A DNA stretch of 64,000 nt. Origin: Mycobacterium numidiamassiliense (lineage in GTDB: Bacteria; Actinomycetota; Actinomycetes; Mycobacteriales; Mycobacteriaceae). Made by a program: the position numbers and the translations under genes. Location: assembly GCF_900157365.1 (NCBI RefSeq), contig NZ_FUEZ01000004.1:2405066-2469065 (forward strand). Reading direction: 5' to 3'. Shown one piece after another: positions 34,569-43,043 of this stretch (within the stretch, counting starts at the first letter, position 1; each line of letters begins with the position of its first letter). The notes under the pieces were generated by a model. It searched no databases and was not told where the DNA came from. It was given only the letters and a program-made list of their open reading frames with translations.

Positions 34569-35486
34569 TCAGTGCATGTTCGCGCGGGACACCAGGCCAA
34601 CTGCGCGGGTATAGGCTTGCGGGGCAAGACGTTTGACGCCCCAGCTGAACTTGGCGTCAAGTTGCGGCATGCAGTACAGCTCGCCGCGGTCGTGGGCATC
34701 CAGGCAAATCCGCGCCACCTTCTCGGGCGAGAATCCGATCCAGCGCGTCAACCTGGCGGCCAGTTCGCAGGATTCCTCGGTGATGCGGCCGGATTCGAGG
34801 ATGTTGGTCGCGACGAACGTCGGGCACAGCACCGTGACCCGCACGGGGGTGCGGGACAGTTCGGCCGCCAGCGTTTCGGACAGCGAGAGCACACCGGCCT
34901 TGCTGACGTTGTAGGCCGCCATGCCCGGAGCCGCGCCGAACGCCGCCGCCGAGGCGACGTTGATGATGCCGCGTGGGGCATGCCCAGGTCCCCAAGGACC
35001 GGCCTCGCGCAGGATGGGGGTGAACACATGGCAGCCGTGGATGGCTCCCCACAGGTTGATGCCCAGGGTCCATGCCCAATCGTCCAGGGACACTTCGCCG
35101 ATGGCCGCGCCGCCGGCGCCGACACCGGCATTGTTGACTACCAGCGTGGGCGCCGCCCCAAACCAGGACTGCGATTCTTGCGCCAGTGAGTTGACGTCCT
35201 CGATCTTCGACACGTCGCAGCGCACGGCCACCGCCTTTGCGCCCTGCGCGATAATCGCGTCGGCCGTGATTTGGGCTGAGGCTTCATCGATGTCGCTGCA
35301 CACCACCGCGCCACCGCGACGGGCGAGTTCGACGGCGAATGCCGCGCCGATCCCGCTGCCGGCGCCGGTCACGACGGCCGACGCGCCACGGCTGGTGCGG
35401 GTCCTTCGCCACAGCCTGTCCAGGGGACCGAACATCGCCGCACCGCGGAAGCGCGGTGAACCCCGAACCGGAATCCCCTCCGTCAT
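34569..35486 (-). CDS. short-chain dehydrogenase/reductase
   Basis: 305 residues, classical SDR: cofactor motif TGAGSGIG (about 40-47), NNAG (about 118-121), catalytic Ser in INVASAAAFG and YNVSK (about 187-191). A C-terminal extension of ~50 residues (after GFSPEKVARICLDA) is typical of mycobacterial SDRs acting on lipophilic alcohols or ketones. It is the first gene of the SDR/diiron/monooxygenase/MerR operon. The ATG at 35486 is used; an internal ATG at 35432 (MFGPLDRLW) is equally possible. Confidence 0.9.
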   Translation of the reverse strand: MTEGIPVRGSPRFRGAAMFGPLDRLWRRTRTSRGASAVVTGAGSGIGAAFAVELARRGGAVVCSDIDEASAQITADAIIAQGAKAVAVRCDVSKIEDVNSLAQESQSWFGAAPTLVVNNAGVGAGGAAIGEVSLDDWAWTLGINLWGAIHGCHVFTPILREAGPWGPGHAPRGIINVASAAAFGAAPGMAAYNVSKAGVLSLSETLAAELSRTPVRVTVLCPTFVATNILESGRITEESCELAARLTRWIGFSPEKVARICLDAHDRGELYCMPQLDAKFSWGVKRLAPQAYTRAVGLVSRANMH

Positions 35487-35493
35487 GAATCGC

Positions 35494-35523
35494 AGTCAAT
35501 ACTAAATGGTGACATTAGTCAAT
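35494..35523. promoter_or_regulatory. repeated/palindromic element between the SDR and ketosynthase genes
   Basis: AGTCAAT occurs at 35494-35500 and again at 35517-35523. Between and overlapping them lies the inverted repeat ACTAA-N9-TTAGT (35501-35519). It sits 8-37 bases upstream of the SDR start in a 224-base divergent region, where an operator for the operon's own MerR or another regulator would be expected. Identity of the binding protein is inference. Confidence 0.4.
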
Positions 35524-35710
35524 GGCAGCTTTTGTGGCCGCGCAGATCTTGGGCGACGACTCGAGGTCGGGCGATACTGGCAGTGACCACCGTGTTTGGC
35601 TACTAGGAGAGCGGGAATTTCTGTGCTATGCGCGGCCCGGCCCTGCGGCCGCAGCACGGTAGATGATCATCGACGGCCTTGGTCGGCATGGAAGGAATTT
35701 GGGAGGACCG

Positions 35711-36964
35711 ATGACAGAGTTGACCACGGGAAAGGCGTTCCCCGATGTGGTGGTCACCGCTGTAGCTATGACGACGGCGCTGGCAACAGACGCCGAGAGC
35801 ACGTGGAAGTTGTTGCTGGACGGCCACAGTGGTATCCGCGTACTCGATAGGCCGTTCGTCGAGGAGTTCGAAATGCCGGTCCGCATCGGCGGCCGCCTAT
35901 TGGAGGACCTCGAAAGTCAGCTGACGCGGATCGAGCTGCGTCGGACCGCGTACCTGCAACGGATCTCGACCATCGTGGGCCGCCGGGTGTGGGAGAACGC
36001 CGGCGCGCCCGACGTCGATGGCAACCGGCTGTTGGTGTCGATCGGCACCGGCTTCGCCTCGAACGAAGAGATTGTCTTCAGTTATGACGATATGCGCGCT
36101 GGCGGCCTGAAGGCGGTCTCCCCGCTGGGGATCCAGAAATTCATGCCGAACGGCGCCGCCGCGGCCGTGGGGTTGGAACGGCAGGCCAAGGCTGGCGTGC
36201 TCACCTCGGCGTCGGCGTGCGCGTCCGGCTCGGAGGGCATAGCCCGGGCCTGGCAGCAGATAGTGCTCGGGGAAGCCGATATCGCGATCTGCGGGGGCGT
36301 GGAGACCCAGATCGAAGCGGTCCCGATCGCCGCGTTCTCCCAGATGCGCGGCTGGATGTCGACCGAAAACGAGGATCCGGCGCGAGCTTGTCGCCCGTTC
36401 GACAAGGACCGAAGCGGATTTGTCTTCGGTGAGGCCGGTGCATACATGGTGATCGAGACCGAGGAACACGCCAAAGCTCGCGGCGCCAATATTCTGGCTC
36501 GAATCATGGGGGCCAGCATCACATCGGACGGGTTCCACTTGGTGGATCCGGACCCTGACGGGGTAGAAGCGGGGCGCGCCATGACGCGCGCGATCCAGCT
36601 GGCCGGCCTCAGTCCCAACGACATCGATCACGTCAATGCCCACGCCACCGGCACCCAGGTCGGTGATCTGGCCGAGGCCAACGCCATTAACAACGCCCTC
36701 GGCAGCAACAGCCCGGCCGTGTACGCGCCGAAAGGCGCGCTCGGACACTCAGTGGGCGCCGTCGGCGCCGTGGAATCGATCTTGACCGTGATGGCGTTGC
36801 GGGATCAGGTGATTCCGCCGACGCTCAATCTGGAAAACCTTGACCCCGAGATCGACCTGGACGTGGTCGCCGGTGAGCGACGGCCCGGGAACTACCGCTA
36901 CGCGATCAACAACTCGTTCGGATTCGGCGGCCACAACGTGGCAATCGCCTTCGGGCGCTACTGA
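35711..36964 (+). CDS. KasA/KasB-like beta-ketoacyl-ACP synthase
   Basis: 417 residues resembling KasA and KasB along its whole length (FPDVVVTAVAMTT start; ...NNSFGFGGHNVAIAFGRY end). The complete Cys-His-His set is present: SACASGSEG (about 171-179), HVNAHATGTQVGD (about 308-320) and KGALGHSVGAVG (about 340-351), so it should catalyse decarboxylative condensation of malonyl-ACP with a long acyl chain. The ATG at 35711 follows GGGAGG with a five-base spacer. It is separate from the fabD-acpM-kasA-kasB operon and sits convergent with mbtA, nine bases between stops, and divergent from the SDR operon. Its acyl product is unknown; a mycobactin tail or a special mycolate are possibilities. Confidence 0.9.
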   Translation: MTELTTGKAFPDVVVTAVAMTTALATDAESTWKLLLDGHSGIRVLDRPFVEEFEMPVRIGGRLLEDLESQLTRIELRRTAYLQRISTIVGRRVWENAGAPDVDGNRLLVSIGTGFASNEEIVFSYDDMRAGGLKAVSPLGIQKFMPNGAAAAVGLERQAKAGVLTSASACASGSEGIARAWQQIVLGEADIAICGGVETQIEAVPIAAFSQMRGWMSTENEDPARACRPFDKDRSGFVFGEAGAYMVIETEEHAKARGANILARIMGASITSDGFHLVDPDPDGVEAGRAMTRAIQLAGLSPNDIDHVNAHATGTQVGDLAEANAINNALGSNSPAVYAPKGALGHSVGAVGAVESILTVMALRDQVIPPTLNLENLDPEIDLDVVAGERRPGNYRYAINNSFGFGGHNVAIAFGRY

Positions 36965-36973
36965 TGCGCTTCG

Positions 36974-38620
36974 TCAGCTTCCGTGGCTGAGCTGACGGAC
37001 GATCGCCTTCTTGTCGATCTTTCCGATCGGGGTGGTGGGCAACGTCGTCATCGCGACCAGTACGTCCGGCCGGGCGTGTGCGGCGACACCACGCTCGTCG
37101 AGGTAGGCGTTCAGCTCGGCAAGACTGATCGCCTTCCCACTGAAAACGATTGCGGCACAGATTTTCTCGCCCAGATATGGATCGGGAAGCGGCACCGCTG
37201 CGGCCGAGAAGATCACCGGGTGGGTCAGCATCCGCTCTTCGAGGTCCTGGGCGGCGATCGTCTCACCGGCGCGGGTGATGACGTCCTTGACGCGGCCGGT
37301 GACCACCAGGTTGCCGTCGTCTCGCCGGCGGATCAGGTCGCTGCTGCGGTAGAACCCGGCGGGATCGAAGCTGCGCTCGTTGTCGCGCTCGGCGCGAAAG
37401 TAGCCGTTGAGGGTGTATGGGCCGCGCACCAGTAACTCGCCTTCCTCGCCCGGACCCACCTGCCGGCCCGTGCTGTCGACGATCCGAAGTTCGTCGGCCA
37501 CACACAGGGGCCGGCCCTGGGTGTTTTCGAGCACCTCTACCGGATCGTCGAGGCGGGTGTAGTTCAGCAGCCCTTCGGCCATCCCGAACACCTGCTGCAG
37601 ACCCGGGGTCAGGGTGTCGCGTACCCGACGGGCATCGTCAGGCTCCAGCTTGGAACCGCCAATCTGCAAAATGCGCAATGTCTTTGGGGTCACCGGCTCC
37701 CACTCGCAGGCCTGTGCCCACAGCTTGGCCAGCGCGGGCACCAGGGCGGTGACCGTGACGCCGTGACGCGCGATGGCGGCGAAGGCGGCCTCCGGGCTGG
37801 GGTCGGTGCCGAACACCGTGGTGGCGCCGACGGCGATCGCGCCGAGCAGTCCCGGGCACGCCAGCGGGAAGTTGTGGCCCGCGGACAGCGCCACCAGATA
37901 GACGTCGTCGGCGCGCAACCGGCAGAGCTCGGCGCTGGCGGTGGCGTTGAACACGTAGTCGTCGTGGGTGCGGGGGATGAGCTTGGGCAGCCCGGTGGTG
38001 CCGCCCGAAACCAGCAGCAGGGCAGGCGATCCCGGATCGGGGGGTGGTGACGGGCCGGTGGCCGGTGCGGCGGAGCCACACAGTTGCCGCCAGGAGAGGA
38101 AGGACTCCGCGTCGCCGTCGACGATGACGTGCCGCAGTCCGGGGTGGCCCTGGACCAGGCCGCGCGCCATCGCCCGGTAGTCGAATCCGCTTGCCGTGTC
38201 GGTGATCAGCAGTCCGCTCGCCCGGCCGACGTCGATGAAGTGTCCCAGCTCCGCGGCGCGATGACCCGGCAGGCACATCACCGGGATCGCCCCGGCCCGC
38301 AGCAGCCCGAACAGCGCCACCGCGAATTGCGAGCCGTTCGGCAATTGCAGCAGTATCCGATCGCCCGCCCCGATGCCCAGGCCGCGCAACCCGGCGGCGG
38401 CGCGGTTGGCCGCCTCGTCGAGTTCGGCGAAAGTCAGGCCATCGCCGGGTTCCGCGGGGGCGTCGAGCACCGCGATTCTCCCGGGCCAGCGTTGCGCAGC
38501 GTTGGCCAGGAGGGTGTCGAGGGGGCGGCCCGTCCAATAGCCCGCGGCCCGGTACGACGCGGCCCGCTCGGCAGGGAACGGCACGAAGCCCTCCAGGGAC
38601 TGCGCTGTGTTCTCGGACAC
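36974..38620 (-). CDS. mbtA: salicyl-AMP ligase (salicylate:ArCP ligase)
   Basis: 548 residues of the ANL adenylating family. ATP-binding P-loop LLVSGGTTGLPKLIPRTH (about 192-209), MTALV and GGSKLEPDDAR in the substrate half, hinge YRSSDLIRRRDDGNLVVTGRVKD (split about 422-444) and catalytic Lys in PIGKIDKKAI (about 532-541). It activates salicylate as the AMP ester and loads it on the aryl-carrier domain of MbtB. GTG at 38620 has AAGGAG five bases upstream. It diverges from mbtB across a 101-base region with two IdeR-like palindromes, so it should be iron-repressed together with the main operon. Confidence 0.95.
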   Translation of the reverse strand: MSENTAQSLEGFVPFPAERAASYRAAGYWTGRPLDTLLANAAQRWPGRIAVLDAPAEPGDGLTFAELDEAANRAAAGLRGLGIGAGDRILLQLPNGSQFAVALFGLLRAGAIPVMCLPGHRAAELGHFIDVGRASGLLITDTASGFDYRAMARGLVQGHPGLRHVIVDGDAESFLSWRQLCGSAAPATGPSPPPDPGSPALLLVSGGTTGLPKLIPRTHDDYVFNATASAELCRLRADDVYLVALSAGHNFPLACPGLLGAIAVGATTVFGTDPSPEAAFAAIARHGVTVTALVPALAKLWAQACEWEPVTPKTLRILQIGGSKLEPDDARRVRDTLTPGLQQVFGMAEGLLNYTRLDDPVEVLENTQGRPLCVADELRIVDSTGRQVGPGEEGELLVRGPYTLNGYFRAERDNERSFDPAGFYRSSDLIRRRDDGNLVVTGRVKDVITRAGETIAAQDLEERMLTHPVIFSAAAVPLPDPYLGEKICAAIVFSGKAISLAELNAYLDERGVAAHARPDVLVAMTTLPTTPIGKIDKKAIVRQLSHGS

Positions 38621-38663
38621 CTCGGCTCCTTAGAGGGGGGTTTGGTAGCAGCGGCGCAACGAC

Positions 38664-38682
38664 AGGAGTTAGGGTAACTCCT
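38664..38682. promoter_or_regulatory. IdeR-like iron box 1, mbtA-mbtB intergenic region
   Basis: AGGAGTTAGGGTAACTCCT is a 19-base palindrome with perfect 8-base arms around GGG. Its core GTTAGGGTAAC matches the IdeR core GTTAGSCTAAC at ten of eleven positions; the outer bases deviate. It lies 44 bases upstream of mbtA and 40 upstream of mbtB. Confidence 0.65.
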
Positions 38683-38687
38683 AAAAA

Positions 38688-38706
38688 TTAGGGCAGCCTG
38701 TGCTAA
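38688..38706. promoter_or_regulatory. IdeR-like iron box 2, mbtA-mbtB intergenic region
   Basis: TTAGGGCAGCCTGTGCTAA matches the 19-base IdeR consensus at 13 positions with intact outer ends (TTAGG and CTAA). Its centre is 24 bases from that of box 1, so two IdeR dimer pairs could bind side by side and shut both mbtA and mbtB promoters when iron is plentiful. Confidence 0.7.
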
Positions 38707-38721
38707 TTAAGGGAGGAACCG

Positions 38722-41700
38722 GTGGTGCGTTCCCCGTCGTGCTCGGAGGATGTCCGGGCAGAGGTGGCGGAACTGCTCGGCGTCGGCGTCGACGCGGTGC
38801 ACCCCGACAGCAATCTGATCGGCCAGGGGCTGGACTCGATCAGGATGATGACGCTGGCCGGTCGCTGGCGTCGTCAGGGCATTGACGTCGATTTCGCCAC
38901 CCTGTCCGCCTCTCCCACCATAGAGGCCTGGTCGGCGCTGGTCACCGCCGGTGCGCAGGCCGTCGGCGCACCCGAGGCGGCCGCCGTGGTCGGCCACGAC
39001 GCCACCACGCCCGACGCCACCACGCCCGGCGCCGCGGATGACTCCGGCGCAGCTGGGCGGCCCTTTCCGCTGGCCCCGATGCAGCACGCGATGTGGATCG
39101 GTCGCGAACCCGGCCAGCAGTTCGGCGGTGTGGCCGGGCACCTCTATGTCGAATTCGACGGCGGCTCGACCGACCCGGACCGGCTGCGCGCGGCGGCCAC
39201 CCGGCTGGCGCGGCGGCACCCGATGCTGCGGGTGCGGTTCCTGCCCGACGGCACCCAGCGCATCGCCTCGCCCGACGAATGCGGCGACTTCGTAGTCACC
39301 GTCGAAGATCTGCGCCACCTGGACGCCGACCTCGTCGAGCAGCGGCTCGCGGCGACCCGGGATGCCAAGTCGCACCAGCAACTCGACGGCGCGGTGTTCG
39401 AGCTCGCGTTGACGCTGCTGCCCGGCGAGCGTTCGCGACTGCACGTCGATCTGGATATGCAGGCCGCCGACGCCATGAGCTACCGCACTCTGATGTCCGA
39501 CCTGGCCGCGGAGTATCTGGGCCGTGATCTGCCCGAATTGGCCTACAGCTACCGCGAATACCGCGAGGCGATCGCGCGCGACGAGGCGCAGCCGCAACCG
39601 GCCCGCGACGCCGACCGGGACTGGTGGGCCCGGCGCATCCCGCAGCTGCCGGATCCGCCGATGCCGCCGCTGACCGGTGGCCGCGACTCCCGGCGAAGCA
39701 CGCGCCGCTGGTACTGGTTGGACCCGGCCACCCGCGACGCCCTGTTTGCGCGAGCGCGAGCGCGAGGAGTCACCCCGGCCATGGCGCTGGCCGGGGCATT
39801 CACCAACGCACTGGCGCGCTGGTCGGCCACGTCGCGGTTTCTGCTGAATGTCCCGCTGTTCGGGCGCCAGGCGCTGCACCCCGATGTCGACCTGCTGGTC
39901 GGTGACTTCACCTCCTCGCTGCTGCTCGACGTCGACCTGACGGGCGCGGGCACCGCGACTCAGCGGGCGTGGGCGGTGCAGGAGTCGATGCGGACCGCGG
40001 CCGCGCATTCGGCGTACCCCGGACTCTCGGTGCTGCGCGACCTCAGCCGCCATCGCGGCACCCAGGTGCTGGCGCCGGTGGTTTTCACCAGTGCGCTGGG
40101 GCTCGGCGAGTTGTTCAGCGCCGACGTGACCGAGCAGTTCGGCACGCCCGAGTGGATCATCTCGCAGGGCCCCCAGGTGCTGCTGGACGCGCAGGTGACC
40201 GAGTTCGACGGCGGTGTGCTGGTGAACTGGGACGTGCGTGACGGTGTGTTCGCCCCGGGCGTCATCGACGCCATGTTCACCCACCAGATCGACGAGCTGC
40301 TCCGACTGGCCTCCGCCGACGACGCTTGGGATGCAGCGGATCGCTGGACGTTGCCGGCCGCACAGCGGGCGGTGCGGGATGCCGTCAACGGCCGCACCGC
40401 CGAATCCAGCGGAGAAGCGTTGCACGACGGGTTCTTTCGGCAGGCCGAGCAGCGGCCCGACGCGCCAGCGGTGTTCTCCAGTTCGGGGGACCTCAGTTAC
40501 GCGCAGCTGCGCGATCAGGTGCTGGCCGTCGTTGCGGCGTTGCGGGCGAGCGGAATAGGCGCCGGCGACACGGTCGCCGTTGTCGGCCCCAAGTCCGCCG
40601 AACAGGTGCCCGCCGTGTTGGGCATCCTCGCCGCCGGCGCGGCGTATCTGCCGATCGGTGTCGATCAACCTCGCGACCGAGCCGAACGCATCCTCGAGAC
40701 CGGCCAGGCGCGCCTGGCCCTGCTGTGCGGCGGGCAGCGGCTGTCGCTGCCGGTGCCCGCACTGACGCTTGCCGACGTGCTGGCCGACGCGCGTGCCGGC
40801 GCCGAGTTTGGCTCGGGCAGGGTCGATCCCGCCGGCCTGGCCTACGTGTTGTTCACCTCGGGCTCGACGGGTGAGCCCAAGGGCGTAGAGGTCACCCACG
40901 ATGCCGCGATGAACACCGTCGAATTCGTCGGCCGTCACTTCGAGATCGGCCCGGGCGACCGCTGCCTGGCCCTGTCCACGCTGGAGGGCGACATCTCGGT
41001 GATGGACCTCTTCGTCACGCTGCGGACCGGCGGGTCGATCGTGGTGGTCGACGAAGCGCAGCGCCGCGATCCCGACGCGTGGGCCCGGCTCATCGACACT
41101 CACCGCGTCACGGTGCTGCACTTCATGCCGGGCTGGCTGGAGATGCTGATCGCGGTCGGCCACGGCCGGCTGTCCTCGGTGCGGGTCGTGCCCACCGGCG
41201 GCGACTGGGTGCGCCCCGAGGTGGCGCGGCGGCTGCGGGCCGAGGCGCCCAATCTGCGCTTCGCCGGTCTGGGTGGCGCGACCGAAACCCCGGTGCACAA
41301 CACGATTTTCGAGGTGCCCGACGTCGGAGAGCTACCGGCGGACTGGACGGCGCTGCCCTTCGGTACCCCGCTTGCCAACAACGCCTGCCGCGTCGTCAGC
41401 GACACCGGCGACGACTGCCCCGACTGGGTTGCCGGTGAGTTCTGGGTGTCCGGGCGCGGCCTCGCGCGCGGCTATCGCGGGCGTCCCGATCTCACGGCGG
41501 AGCGCTTCGTCGCGCACGACGGCCGGCGCTGGTACCGCACCGGCGACCTGGCCAGGTACTGGCCGGACGGCACCATCGAATTCGTCGGCCGCGCCGATCA
41601 CCGGATCAAGATCAGTGGCTACCGAGTCGAGCTCGGCGAAGTCGAGGCCGCGATCCGGCGGCTGCCAGGAGTCGAGATCGCTGTGGCCGCAGTCCTTTCC

Positions 41701-42282
41701 GGTGGGTCCGAGGTGCTGGCCGCTGCGGTCTGCGTGGCGGCCGGTTGTGACGCCGACGCCGAGCGGATCCGCGGTGCCCTCGCCGATCTGCTTCCCGCAC
41801 ACATGATTCCGCGTCACATCGTGGCGATGGAGAGCATTCCGTTCACCGACGCCGGCAAAATCGACCGGCGTGCCGTCGCTGCCCACCTGTCCGCCGCGGT
41901 CGCCGGCTCGGGCATGGACGCTCCCGGTTATCGGGCCCCGTCGACGGCGCTGGAATCCGCACTGGTCGCGATCGTCGTGGACCTGCTCGGGTTGGATCGC
42001 GTCGGCGTCGACGACGACTTCTTCGCGCTCGGCGGCGATTCGGTGCTGGCCACCCAGGCGGTCGCGCGAATTCGCGCCTGGCTGGACACGCCGAACGTCA
42101 TGGTCGCCGACATCTTCGCCAACCGAACGGTGTCGGCGCTCGCCCGGTTGCTCGGCCGCGGCGAGCGCGACTCCGGGCGGCTCGACCAGGTCGCCGAGTT
42201 GTATCTGGAGGTTATCGGCATGGACGCTGATTCGGTGCTCGCGGAATCCGGGCAACCCGTGAAATGCGAAACGGCGCAATGA
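38722..42282 (+). CDS. mbtB: phenyloxazoline synthase MbtB (ArCP-Cy-A-PCP)
   Basis: 1186 residues. Domains: aryl carrier (about 1-80, phosphopantetheine Ser in GQGLDSIRMM), cyclisation condensation domain (about 115-520, DLDMQAADAMS in place of HHxxxDG), adenylation domain (about 550-1060; FTSGSTGEPKG near 712-722, GDIS retaining the amino-acid-binding Asp, catalytic Lys in DAGKIDRRAV) and peptidyl carrier (about 1085-1150, LGGDSVLATQ). It joins salicylate to Ser or Thr and closes the oxazoline ring. No thioesterase domain is fused; that function is in the next gene. GTG at 38722 is preceded by GGGAGG. It leads the IdeR-box-controlled mbtBTCDEFGH operon. Confidence 0.95.
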   Translation: MVRSPSCSEDVRAEVAELLGVGVDAVHPDSNLIGQGLDSIRMMTLAGRWRRQGIDVDFATLSASPTIEAWSALVTAGAQAVGAPEAAAVVGHDATTPDATTPGAADDSGAAGRPFPLAPMQHAMWIGREPGQQFGGVAGHLYVEFDGGSTDPDRLRAAATRLARRHPMLRVRFLPDGTQRIASPDECGDFVVTVEDLRHLDADLVEQRLAATRDAKSHQQLDGAVFELALTLLPGERSRLHVDLDMQAADAMSYRTLMSDLAAEYLGRDLPELAYSYREYREAIARDEAQPQPARDADRDWWARRIPQLPDPPMPPLTGGRDSRRSTRRWYWLDPATRDALFARARARGVTPAMALAGAFTNALARWSATSRFLLNVPLFGRQALHPDVDLLVGDFTSSLLLDVDLTGAGTATQRAWAVQESMRTAAAHSAYPGLSVLRDLSRHRGTQVLAPVVFTSALGLGELFSADVTEQFGTPEWIISQGPQVLLDAQVTEFDGGVLVNWDVRDGVFAPGVIDAMFTHQIDELLRLASADDAWDAADRWTLPAAQRAVRDAVNGRTAESSGEALHDGFFRQAEQRPDAPAVFSSSGDLSYAQLRDQVLAVVAALRASGIGAGDTVAVVGPKSAEQVPAVLGILAAGAAYLPIGVDQPRDRAERILETGQARLALLCGGQRLSLPVPALTLADVLADARAGAEFGSGRVDPAGLAYVLFTSGSTGEPKGVEVTHDAAMNTVEFVGRHFEIGPGDRCLALSTLEGDISVMDLFVTLRTGGSIVVVDEAQRRDPDAWARLIDTHRVTVLHFMPGWLEMLIAVGHGRLSSVRVVPTGGDWVRPEVARRLRAEAPNLRFAGLGGATETPVHNTIFEVPDVGELPADWTALPFGTPLANNACRVVSDTGDDCPDWVAGEFWVSGRGLARGYRGRPDLTAERFVAHDGRRWYRTGDLARYWPDGTIEFVGRADHRIKISGYRVELGEVEAAIRRLPGVEIAVAAVLSGGSEVLAAAVCVAAGCDADAERIRGALADLLPAHMIPRHIVAMESIPFTDAGKIDRRAVAAHLSAAVAGSGMDAPGYRAPSTALESALVAIVVDLLGLDRVGVDDDFFALGGDSVLATQAVARIRAWLDTPNVMVADIFANRTVSALARLLGRGERDSGRLDQVAELYLEVIGMDADSVLAESGQPVKCETAQ

Positions 42283-43043
42283 CGTTCCAAGACCTGGTTA
42301 CCATGCCTTCCACATTTCCGTCCTGGATCAAGCTGATCCCCGGACGCGGCGCCGGTCCATCGGCGGGCGCGATAGTGGTGTTCCCGCATGCCGGTGCGGC
42401 GGCCGCGAGCTACCGGGTGCTGGCCGCCGCATTGGCCGCGGGCGCCGATACCTACATCGTGCAGTACCCGCAGCGCGCCGACCGGCTCAGCGAACCCGCC
42501 CACGAAACCGTGCATGACCTTGCTGTCGGTCTCTTCGAGGCCGGCCCGTGGGCCAGTGTGGCGCCGTTGCAGTTGTTCGGCCACAGCATGGGCGCCGTCG
42601 TCGCGTTCGAATTCGCCCGGGTCGCCGAAGAACACGGCGTCGCCGTGCGGAAGCTGTGGGCGTCGGCGGGCCCACCGCCCTGCGTCGTTGCCGATATGCC
42701 CGAATTGCCGACCAGCGACGATGAGGTACTCGCGGAGCTCGCCGATCTGGGCGGCACCGATCCCGAACTGCTTGCCGACGAAGAGTTCGCCGAACTGCTC
42801 ACCACCGCGATGCGCGCCGACTACCGAGCATTCAACCGCTACGACCCCAGTCCCGAGGTCTGCATCGGCGCCGACATCCATGTTCTGGGTGGCCGCGATG
42901 ACCACCGCATCGCCACCGAGGTGCTGCGGCTCTGGGAAAACCACACCGCCGGGGCGTTCGACCTATCGCTGCACGACGGCGGGCACTTCTACGTCTACGA
43001 GCATGTCGAGACGATTGCCGCGCAGGTGAATGCCGATGTATGA
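42279..43043 (+). CDS. mbtT: type II thioesterase MbtT
   Basis: 254 residues of the alpha/beta-hydrolase GrsT-like family: FPHAGAAAASYR (about 28-39), nucleophile GHSMG (about 99-103), an Asp in GGRDDHRI (about 202-209) and His in DGGHFYVYE (about 228-236). Such enzymes free carrier domains of wrong or stalled acyl groups. ATG at 42279 overlaps the mbtB stop (ATGA); an ATG at 42264 would add five residues. It ends overlapping mbtC. In M. tuberculosis the thioesterase has been annotated as the MbtB C-terminus; here it is clearly a separate frame. Confidence 0.9.
   Translation: MTFQDLVTMPSTFPSWIKLIPGRGAGPSAGAIVVFPHAGAAAASYRVLAAALAAGADTYIVQYPQRADRLSEPAHETVHDLAVGLFEAGPWASVAPLQLFGHSMGAVVAFEFARVAEEHGVAVRKLWASAGPPPCVVADMPELPTSDDEVLAELADLGGTDPELLADEEFAELLTTAMRADYRAFNRYDPSPEVCIGADIHVLGGRDDHRIATEVLRLWENHTAGAFDLSLHDGGHFYVYEHVETIAAQVNADV

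Noticed and set aside
38707..41298. 863-codon minus-strand frame across mbtB
   Set aside because: It is the antisense shadow of the MbtB adenylation and cyclisation domains and contains no recognisable domain, as expected in high-GC DNA.
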